Source of the DNA: Petrolisthes cinctipes
Taxonomy: Eukaryota > Arthropoda > Malacostraca > Decapoda > Porcellanidae
NCBI GenBank assembly: GCA_033782935.1
Contig: JAWQEG010000516.1
Coordinates: 868,001-932,000, forward strand
Length of the DNA: 64,000 nucleotides
Direction of reading: 5' to 3'
Positions 54,424 through 64,000 of this stretch are shown here, in pieces (positions within the stretch are counted from its first letter, which is position 1; the number at the start of each line of letters is the position of its first letter). Made by a program: the position numbers and the translations under genes. The notes beneath the pieces were generated by a model. The model had not been told where the DNA came from and did not search any database. It saw only the letters and a list, made by a program, of their open reading frames with translations.

Positions 54424-55690
54424 GTTGTTTTGGAGCTCTTGTTTGTGTTTTTTGTGTTGTTTGTGAGTTCTTGTTTGTGTGTTGCTGTTTCTGTGGTGTT
54501 GCTGGTGTTGTTTGTCTGTTGTGGTTCTGTGTATAGTTTTGTTGTGATTGTCTGTGTGTGTGTGTGTGTGTGTGTCCCTGGCTGATTGAGTGTTTAGTTG
54601 TTTGTGTTGTTGTTTGCTTTCCATCTAGGCCTTGCCTGGCCTGATGGAGAGTGCGGATTCCTGCTTGGAGGCCGACTTGGCAATGTCGGAGGAAGACGAG
54701 TCTCCAATTGAGGATCACTGGCCTGAGCTGCCTTCTCGCAACCCTCCCCCCCTCTCCTCGGTCACTCCGCAGCACAGGTTGCAGCCGTCCACCTCCTCAA
54801 CCTCTACCAAGCGACCTGTTGATGCCTCGTCCGACTCCTCGCAGGATTCCGATGGTGTGGACTGTTTACCTCCAGCTGTCAAGACTGCCAAGGGTGCTTC
54901 AGCTGTGCACGACGTACCTTCTCTGCCTCACCCTGGTGTTTCTTCTTTGTATACCAACTCCTTGCCCTCGTCCAACCTTCCTGCTTTTGCCCCGAGAAAT
55001 GCCTATGTCAAACTCTCCTTCTCTGGAAACCCATCTACAGACACAAAGCTGCGTTGGTTGTCTGATGTCAACAGGGCCTTCCAGTTGCAGCGTGAACTGG
55101 TTGAAGTCAAGATGGCTGCTGTCACCTCCCGGTTTGTCTACATCTCTAGGAAGCGTCAGGACATCATTGATAGAGTGAAGGCTGGTGAATTTTTATCTCT
55201 GCCTCTCATTCTTGAAGACTCACCTGAGAGGCCTCGTAAGTTCCCCAGCTACATCCTCACCCGTTTTCCTATTGATGTTGACCCGAAACTTGCCAAAGGA
55301 TACCCTGGTGTGTACTTTGCCCGTCGTTTTTTACAAGATGGTTCCCCCATTAGCCGTATTGTTGTTGTCTGGAGTCAACCCGATCCACCTCTAAATGAGA
55401 TTTCCTTTGATTTCCTCCCATGTCTTCCACCGTGTGAGGTGAGGAAACTTCATAATGACCAGCCTTGGTGCTACAGGTGCTGGGTAGTTGGGCATATCTC
55501 CCGGTACTGTTCTGCCAGGCCGAAGTGTGCATGGTGTGCGGCCGACCATGATTCCAAGACGTGTCCTGTCAGGGGTGAACCATCACGTCCTGCTGCCTCC
55601 ACCTCTGAGCCTTCACCTCCTGAAGATACGTCTCGATGGAAGTGTCCACGATGCCTTCAGCCAGGGGTTAACGTGTGGCATGGATGTACT
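54424..55690 (+). mobile_element. I-group LINE copy 2, cut off inside ORF1 by satellite DNA
   Basis: The leader is the reverse complement of 26786-27008 (TTGTTTTGGAGCTCTTGTTT ... GCCTTGCCTGGCCTGATGG). ORF1 begins at 54632. At 55690/55691 the LINE, which in copy 1 reads GGATGTACTCGACGTAAG, switches to satellite (GGATGTACTCCAAAATATCG). ORF2 and the 3' end are absent. Confidence 0.9.
54632..55690 (+). CDS. I-group LINE ORF1 (gag-like, two zinc knuckles), 3' truncated
   Basis: About 353 LINE-derived codons remain open. The open frame runs 16 further codons into satellite, to a stop at 55738. Residues 1-120 are acidic and Ser/Pro-rich. Residues 125-260 form the conserved ORF1 core (NAYVKLSFSGNPSTDTKLRW ... 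FARRFLQDGSPISRIVVVWS). Then come a CCHC knuckle C280-C283-H288-C293 and a second C299-C302-H306-C311. A further Cys pair lies in SRWKCPRCLQPG. ORF1 proteins of this kind bind element RNA. The C-terminal coiled coil preserved in the 26-kb copy is lost here, so the two copies are complementary. Probably not functional. Confidence 0.85.
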
Positions 55691-58036
55691 CCAAAATATC
55701 GAATTTTCGGGTGTTTTGAGCCTGAATTTGAGATATAAACGGGTTCTGAAGATGCATGCACATATCGACTTTTGGACACCAAAAATATCGATTTTGAGCA
55801 TATTTTCGTCTGTATCTTGAAAACATACTAACTAGAAGTAGGCATGTACAGATCGCTTGTAGGACCAAAAAATTACGAATTTTCGGGTGTTTTGAGCCTG
55901 CATTTGAGATATAAACGGGTTCAGAAGATGCATGCACATATCAACTTTGGACACATAAAATAACGATTTTTAGCATGTTTTTAGCCTATATTTAGAAAAC
56001 ATTCTAGCACTGAGTAGGCATGTACATATCGCTTCTGGGAACCCAAAATATCGAATTTTCGGGTTTTTGGAGCCTGAATTTGAGATATTGACTTTGTGCA
56101 CCTAAAATATCGATTTTTATCATGTTTTGTTCATACATTTTGAAAAATATCTAGCACTGAGTAGGCATGTACAGATCGCTTCTGGGACCCCAAAATATCG
56201 AATTTTCGGGTGTTTTGAGCCTGAATTTGAGATATAAACGGGTACAGAAGATGCATGCACATATTAACTTTGGACACCTAAAATATCGATTTTCAGCATG
56301 TTTTGGGCCTGTATTTTGAAAACACTCTAACACGGAGTAGGCATGTACAGATCGCTTCTGGGACCCCAAAATATCGAATTTTCGGGTTTTTTTTAGCCTG
56401 AATTTGAGATATAAACGGGTACAGAAGTTGCATGCACATATCGACTTTTGGGCACCTAAAATATCGATTTTAAGCATGTTATAGGTGTGTATCTTGAAAA
56501 TATTCTAACTAGGTGTAGGCATGTACAGATCGCTTCTGGGACCCAAAAATACCGAATTTTCGGGTGTTTTGAGGTTGAATTTGGGATATAAACGGGTGCA
56601 TAAGATGCATACACATATTGACTTTAGGCACCTACAATATCGATTTTCAGTATGCTTTGGGCCTGTATTTTAAAAATACTCTAACACGGAGTAAGCATGT
56701 ACAGATCGCTTCAGGGACCCCAAAATATCGAATTTTCGAGTGTTTTTGGCCTAAATTTGGGATATCGACTTTGGGCAACTAAAATATCGATTTTTAGCAT
56801 GTTTTGAGCCTATATTTTGAAAATATTCTAGCACTGAGTAGGCATGTACAGATGGCTTCTGGGACCCCAAAATATCGAATTCTCAGGTGTTTTGAGCCTG
56901 AATTTGAGATACAAACAAGTACAGAAGATACATGCACATATTGACTTTGGGCACCTAAAATATCTATTTTCAGCATGTTTTGGGCCTGCATCCGAGTAGG
57001 CATGTACAGATCGCTTCTGGGACCCCAAAATATCGAGTTTTCGGGTGTTTGTAACCTGCATTTGAGATATAAACGGGTTCAGAAGATGCATGCACATATC
57101 GACTGTTGGGCACTTAAAAGATCGATTTTCAGTATGTTTTTTGACCTGTTTTTTTTAAAATACTCTAACACGAGGTAGGCATGTACAGATCGTTTCTGGG
57201 ACCCCAAAATATCGAATTTTCGGGTGTTTTGGGCCTGAATTTGAGATATCGACTTTGGGCACCTAAAATATCGATTTTTAGCATGTTTTGGGCCTATATT
57301 TTGAAAATATTCTAGCACTGAGTAGGCATGTACAGATCGCTTCTGAGACCCCCAAATATCGAATTTTCGGATGTTTTGAGCGTAAATTTGAGATATAAAC
57401 GGGTACAGAAGATACATGCACATTTTGCCTTTGGGCACCTAAAATATCGATTTTCAGCATGTTTTGGGCCTGTATCTGAGTAGGCATGTACAGATCGCTT
57501 CTGGGACCTCAAAATATAGAGTTTTCTGGTGTTTGGAGCCTGAATATGAGATATAAACGGGTACAGAAGATGCATGTACATGTCGACTTTGGAAACTTAA
57601 AATATCGATTTTTAGCATGTTTTGATCCTTTATTTTAAAAACATTCTAGCACTGAGTAGGCATGTACAGATCGCTTCTGGAACCCTAAAATATCGAATTT
57701 TCGGGTGTTTTGAGGTTGAATTTGGGATATAAACAGGTGCTGAAGATGCATACACATATTGACTTTAAGCACCTAAATTATCGATTTTCAGCATGTTTTG
57801 GGCCTGTATCTGAGTAGGCATGTACAGATCGTTTCTGGGACGCCAAAATATCGATTTTTCGGGTGTTTGGAGCCTGAATTTGAGATATAAACGGGTTCAG
57901 ATGATGCATGCACATATCGACTTTTGGGCACGTAAAAGATCGATTTTAAGTATGTTTTGCGCCAGTATTATGAAAATACTCTAACACGGAGTATGCATGT
58001 ACAGATCGCTTCTGGGAACTAAAAATATCGAATTTT
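55691..58036 (-). repeat. Satellite array, right block, same orientation as the left array
   Basis: Same 176-bp monomer, with both shortened monomer types present (32-bp deletion near 56085, 56766, 57245; 26-bp deletion near 56990, 57473, 57810). It begins at the CCAAAATATCGAAT phase where the left array stopped at 4922. Confidence 0.93.
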
Positions 58037-61000
58037 CGATATGTACATGCATCTTCTGTATCCGTTTATATCACAAATTCAGGCTCAAAACTCCCGAAAA
58101 TTCGATATTTTTGGGTCCCAGAAGCGATCTGTACATGCCTACTCCTTGCTAGAATTTTTTCAAGATACAGACCCAAAACATGCTCAAAATCGATATTTTA
58201 GATGCAAAAAGTCGATATGTGCATGCATCCTCTGTACCCGGTTATATCCCAAATTCTGGCTCAAAACCCCCGAAAATTCGATAATTTTGGGTCCCAGAAG
58301 CGATCTGTACATGCCTACTCAGTGCTAGAATATTTTCAAATTATACGCTGAAAACATACTAAAAATCGATATTTTGGGTGCCAAAGTCGATATGTGCATG
58401 CATCTTCTGTACCCGTTTATATCTCAAATTTAGGCTCAAAACACCCAAAAAAATCGATATTTTTGTGTCCCAGAAGCGATTTGAACATGTCTACGCCGTG
58501 CTATAGTATTTTCAAAATACAGGCCCAAAACATGCTCAAAATCGATATTTTAGGTGCCCAAAGTCGATATGTGCATGCATCTTCTGTACCCGTTCATATC
58601 TCAAATTCAGGCTCAGAACACCCTAAAATTCGATTTATTTGGGTTCCAGAAGCGATCTGTACGTGTCTACTCAGTGTTAGAGTATTTTAAAAATACAGGC
58701 CCAAAACATGCTCAAAATCGATATTTTGGGTGCCCAAAGTCGATATGTGCATGCATCTTCTGTACCCGTTTATATCTCAAATTCAGACTCAAAACACCCG
58801 AATATTCGATATTTTTGGGTCCCAAAAGCAATGTGTACATGCATACTCCGTGTTAGAGTATTTTCAAATTACAGGCCTAAAACATGCTGAAAATCGATAT
58901 TTTAGCTGCCCAAAGTCAATATGTGTATGCATCTTCTGTACCCGTCTATATCCCAAATTCAGGTTCAAAACACTCGAAAATTCGATATTTTTGGGTCCCA
59001 GAAGCAATCTGTACATGCCTACTTCTTGCTAGAATGTTTTCAAAATACAGACCCAAAACATGCTCAAAATCGATATTTTAGGTGCAAAAAGTCGAATTGT
59101 GCATGCATCTTCTGTACCCGTTTATATCTCAAATTCAGGCTCAAAACACCCGAAAAATCGATATTTTTGGGTCCCAGAAGCAAACTGTACGTGCATACTC
59201 CGTGTTAGAGTGTTTTTAAAATACAGGCCCAAAACATGCTGAAAATCGATATTTTAAGTGCCCAAAGTCAATATGTGTAAGCATCTTCTGTAAACGTGTA
59301 TATCCCTAATTCAAGTTCAAAACACCCGAGAATTCGATATTTTTGGGTTCCAAAAGCGATCTGTACATGCTTACTCCTTGCTAGAATGTTTTCAAGATAC
59401 AGACCAAAAACATGCTCAAAATCGATATTTTAGGTGTCCAAAGTCGATAAGTGCATGCATCTTCTGTACCCGTTTATATCTCAAATTCAGGCTCAAAACC
59501 CTCCGAAAATTCCATATTTTTGGGTCCCAGAAGCAATCTGTAGGTGCATACCCCGTGTTAGAATGTTTTCAAGATACAGACCAAAAACATGCTCAAAATC
59601 GATATTTTAAGTGCAAAAAGTCGATATGTGTATGCATCTTCTGTACCCGTTTATATCTCAAATTCAGGCTCAAAACTCCGAAAATTCGATATTTTTGGGT
59701 CCCTTAAGCGATCTGTACATGCCTACTTCTTGATAGAATTTTTTAAGATACAAACCCAAGACATGCTCAAAATCGATATTTTAGGTGCAAAAAGTCGATA
59801 TGTGCATGCATCTTCTGTACCCGTTTATATCTCAAATTCAGGTTCAAAACACCCGAGAATTCCATGTTTTTGGGTCCCTTAAGCGATCTGTACATGCATA
59901 CTCAGTGCTAGAATGTTTTCAAAATATATGCTCAAAACATGCTAAAAATCGATATTTTAGGTGTCCAAAGTCGATATGTGCATGCATCTTCTGTACCCGT
60001 TTATATCTCAAATTCAGGCTCAAAACACCCGAAAATTCGATATTTTTGGGTCCCAAAAGCGATCTGTACATGTCTACTCCGTGTTAGAGTATTTTTAAAA
60101 TACAGGCCCAAAACATGCTAAAAATCGATATTTTAGGTGCCCAAAGTCAATATGTGCATGCATCTTCTGTACCCGTTTATATCTCAAATTCAGGCTCAAA
60201 ACACCCGAAAATTCCATATTTTTGGGTCCCAGAAGCAATCTGTACGTGCATACTCCGTGTTAGAGTGTTTTTAAAATACAGGCCCAAAACATGCTCAAAA
60301 TCGATATTTTATGTGCCCAAAGTCAATATGTGTAAGCATCTTCTGTACACGTGTATATCCCTAATTCAAGTTCAAAACACCCGAAAATTCGATGTTTTTG
60401 GGTTCCAAATGCGATCTGTACATGCCTAATCCTTGCTAGAATGTTTTCAAGATACAGACCAAAAACTTGCTCAAAATCGATATTTTAGGTGTCCAAAGTC
60501 GATAAGTGCATGCATCTTCTGTACCCGTTTATATCTCAAATTCAGGCTCAAAACACCCGAAAATTCCATATTTTTGGGTCCCAGAAGCAATCTGTACGTG
60601 CATACTCCGTGTTAGAGTATTTTTAAAATACAGGCCCAAAACATGCTAAAAATCGATATTATAGGTGCCCAAAGTCGATATGTGCATGAATCTTCTGTAT
60701 CCGTTCATATCTCAAATTCAGGCTCAAAACCCTCCGAAAATTCCATATTTTTGGGTCCCAGAAGCAATCTGTACGTGCATACTTCGTGTTAGATTGTTTT
60801 TAAAATACAGGCCCAAAACATGCTGAAAATCGATATTTTATGTGCCCAAAGTCAATATGTGTAAGCATCTTCTGAACCCGTTTATATCTCAAATTCAGGC
60901 TCAAAACTCCGAAAATTCAATATTTTTGGGTCCCTTAAGCAATCTGCACATGCCTACTCAGTGCTAGAATGTTTTTAAAATACAGGCTTAAAACATGCTA

Positions 61001-64000
61001 TAAATCGATATTTTAGGTGTCCAAAGTCGATAAGTGCATGCATCTTCTGAACCCGTTTATATCTCAAATTCAGGCTCAAAACATCCGAAAAATCGATATT
61101 TTTGTGTCCCAGAAACGATCTGTACATGCCTACTCCGTGTTAGAGTATTTTAAAAATACCGGCCCAAAACATGCTCAAAATCGATATTTTACGTGCCCAA
61201 AGTCGATATGTACATGCATCTTCTGTATCCGTTTATATCACAAATTCAGGCTCAAAACACTCGAAAATTCGATATTTTTGGGTCCCAGAAGCGATCTGTA
61301 CATGCCTACTCCGTGTTAATGTATTTTCAAAATACAGTCCCAAAACATGCTGAAAATCTATATATTTGGTGCCCAAAGTCAATATGAGTATGCATCTTCT
61401 GTACTCGTTTATATCCCAAATTCAGGTTCAAAACACCAGAAAATTCGGTATTTTTGGGTCCCAGAAGCGATCTGTACATGCCTACTCCGTGTTAATGTAT
61501 TTTCAAAATACAGGCCCAAAACATGCTGAAAATCTATATTTTAGGTGCCCAAAGTCAATATGAGTATGCATCTTCTGTACCCGTCTATATCCCAAATTCA
61601 GGTTCAAAACACCAGAAAATTCGGTATTTTTGGGTCCCAGAAGCGATCTGTACATGCCTACTCCTTGCTAGAATTTTTTAAAGATACAGACCCAAAACAT
61701 GCTCAAAATCGATATTTTAGGTGCAAAAAGTCAATAAGTGCATGCATCCTCTGTACCCGGTTATATCCCAAATTCTGGCTCAAAACCCCCGAAAATTCGA
61801 TATTTTTGGGTCCCAGAAGCGATCTGTACATGCCTACTCAGTGCTAGAATATTTTCAAATTATACGCTGAAAACATACTAAAAATCGATATTTTGGGTGC
61901 CAAAGTCGATATGTGCATGCATCTTCTGTACCCGTTTATATTTCAAATTCAGGCTCAAAACACCCACAAAAATCGATATTTTTGTGTCCCAGAAGCGATT
62001 TGTACATATCTACGCCGTGCTATAGTATTTTCAAAATACAGGCCCAAAACATGCTCAAAATCGATATTTTGGGTGCCCAAAGTCGATATGTGCATGCATC
62101 TTCTGTACCCGTTTATATCTCAAATTCAGACTCAAAACACCCGAATATTCGATATTTTTGGGTCCCAAAAGCAATGTGTACATGCATACTCCGTGTTAGA
62201 GTATTTTCAAATTACAGGCCTAAAACATGCTGAAAATCGATATTTTAGCTGCCCAAAGTCAATATGTGTATGCATCTTCTGTACCCGTCTATATCCCAAA
62301 TTCAGGTTCAAAACACCCGAATATTCGATATTTTTGGGTCCCAAAAGCAATGTGTACATGCATACTCCGTGTTAGAGTATTTTCAAATTACAGGCCTAAA
62401 ACATGCTGAAAATCGATATTTTAGGTGCCCAAAGTCGATATGTGCATGCATCTTCTGTACCCGTTTATATCTCAAATTGAGGCTCAAAACACCCAAAAAA
62501 ATCGATATTTTTGTGTCCCAGAAGCGATTTGTACATGTCTACGCCGTGCTATAGTATTTTAAAAATACAGGCCCAAAACATGCTCAAAATCGATATTTTA
62601 GGTGTTCAAAGTCGATATGTGCATGCATCTTCTGTACCCGTTCCTATCTCAAATTCAGGCTCAGAACACACTAAAATTCGATTTATTTGGGTTCCAGAAG
62701 CGATCTGTACGAGTCTACTCAGTGTTAGAGTATTTTAAAAATACAGGCCCAAAACATGCTCAAAATCGATATTTTGGGTGTCCAAAGTCGATATGTGCAT
62801 GCATCTTCTGTACCCGTTTATATCTCAAATTCAGACTCAAAACACCCGAATATTCGATATTTTTGGGTCCCAAAAGCAATGTGTACATGCATACTCCGTG
62901 TTAGAGTATTTTCAAATTACAGGCCTAAAACATGCTGAAAATCGATATTTTAGCTGCCCAAAGTCAATATGTGTATGCATCTTCTGTACCCGTCTATATC
63001 CCAAATTCAGGTTCAAAACACTCGAAAATTCGATATTTTTGGGTCCCAGAAGCAATCTGTACATGCCTACTTCTTGCTAGAATGTTTTCAAAATACAGAC
63101 CCAGAACATGCTCAAAATCGATATTTCAGGTGCAAAAAGTCGAAATGTGCATGCATCTTCTGTACCCGTTTATATCTCAAATTCAGGCTCAAAACACCCG
63201 AAAAATCGATATTTTTGGGTCCCAGAAGCTATCTGTACGTGCATACTCCGTGTTAGAGTGTTTTTAAAATACAGGCCCAAAACATGCTGAAAATCGATAT
63301 TTTAAGTGCCCAAAGTCAATATGTGTAAGCATCTTCTGTACACGTGTATATCCCTAATTCAAGTTCAAAACACCCGAAAATTCGATATTTTAGGGTTCCA
63401 AAAGCGATCTGTACATGCCTACTCCTTGCTAGAATGTTTTCAAGATAAAGACCAAAAACATTCTCAAAATCGATATTTTAGGTGTCCAAAGTCGATATGT
63501 ACATGGATCTTCTGTATCCGTTTATATCACAAATTCAGGCTCAAAACACCCGAAAATTCGATATTTTTGGGTCCCAGAAGCGATCTGTACATGCCTACTC
63601 CGTGTTAATGTATTTTCAAAATACAGGCCCAAAACATGCTGAAAATCTATATATTAGGTGCCCAAAGTCAATATGAGTATGCATCTTCTGTACCAGTCTA
63701 TATCCCAAATTCAGGTTCAAAACACCAGAAAATTCGGTATTTTTGGGTCCCAGAAGCTATCTGTACATGCCTACTCCTTGCTAGAATTTTTTCAAGATAC
63801 AGACCCAAAACATACTCAAAATCGATATTTTAGGTGCAAAAAGTCGATATGTGCATGCATCCTCTGTACCCGTTTATATCTCAAATTGAGGCTCAAAACA
63901 CCCAAAAAAATCGATATTTTTGTGTCCCAGAAGCGATTTGTACATGTCTACGCCGTGCTATAGTATTTTCAAAATACAGGCCCAAAACATGCTCAAAATC
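58037..64000 (+). repeat. Satellite array, inverted block
   Basis: From about 58037 the monomers run in the opposite orientation and continue to the window edge. Neither shortened monomer type was seen in about 34 monomers. Higher-order duplication is present. The stretch about 58554-59250 recurs at about 62602-63298 (offset 4048 bp, 23 x 176), and about 58130-58500 recurs at about 61650-62020 (offset about 3520 bp, 20 x 176). Open frames of up to 160 codons on the plus strand are a by-product of the repeat. Confidence 0.93.

Noticed and set aside
58037..64000. Many 60-160 codon open frames in the satellite arrays as a gene family
   Set aside because: They repeat with the 176-bp monomer, rotate frames and lack starts or context of their own. 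They are satellite by-products.
1..64000. A host gene, tRNA, rRNA or defence system in the window
   Set aside because: No conserved non-TE domain, exon series or structured RNA was recognised on either strand.

Overview
This window looks like repeat-dominated nuclear DNA of an arthropod, most likely a decapod crustacean (inference). Supporting signs are dense (TG)n/(AC)n microsatellites, short CCTAA/TTAGG-type pentamer runs, many small TA- and TTAA-flanked DNA transposons (MITEs), non-LTR retrotransposons, a Helitron and a piggyBac element. I see no convincing host protein gene, tRNA or rRNA. Every recognisable protein domain belongs to a transposable element. MITE family letters (A to L) are labels used only in this annotation.

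Layout. 1-4922: satellite array with a 176-bp monomer that is itself a dimer of two diverged 88-bp units. 4934-6807: a complete-ended, internally deleted Helitron (minus strand) with the C-terminal part of its helicase. 6.8-14.5 kb: microsatellites, several minisatellites, MITEs (two with huge internal expansions), and L2/CR1-like LINE fragments. 14724-18129: an apparently full-length piggyBac element with an intact 823-codon transposase, a TTAA at each end and palindromic subterminal repeats. Its right-hand TTAA is also the left end of a G-rich foldback element. 18.6-22.7 kb: nested TIR elements and MITEs. 22.98-27.0 kb: an I-group LINE (minus strand) with a damaged ORF2 and an in-frame-deleted ORF1. 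28.6-31.6 kb: a broken CR1-like LINE (plus strand). 31.7-54.2 kb: a dense MITE field. It includes about 13 copies of family A, a segmental duplication (39.6-40.9 kb versus 43.8-45.9 kb) that preserves empty sites for several insertions, a 23-copy 43-bp minisatellite, and a hAT MITE with a perfect 8-bp target duplication. 54.4-55.69 kb: a second, oppositely oriented copy of the I-group LINE with an intact zinc-knuckle ORF1 that runs directly into satellite DNA. 55691-64000: satellite again, first in the same orientation as the left array, then inverted from about 58036 to the end.

Three structural points stand out. First, the two satellite blocks stop and restart at the same monomer phase with a 14-bp overlap, as if about 50.8 kb of TE-rich DNA had been placed into one array. 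Second, MITEs of different families repeatedly abut, sharing one TA or one TTAA. Third, MITEs repeatedly carry tandem expansions of their own internal or end sequence, which looks like minisatellites being born from transposons. The piggyBac transposase is the only gene here that looks intact and plausibly functional.
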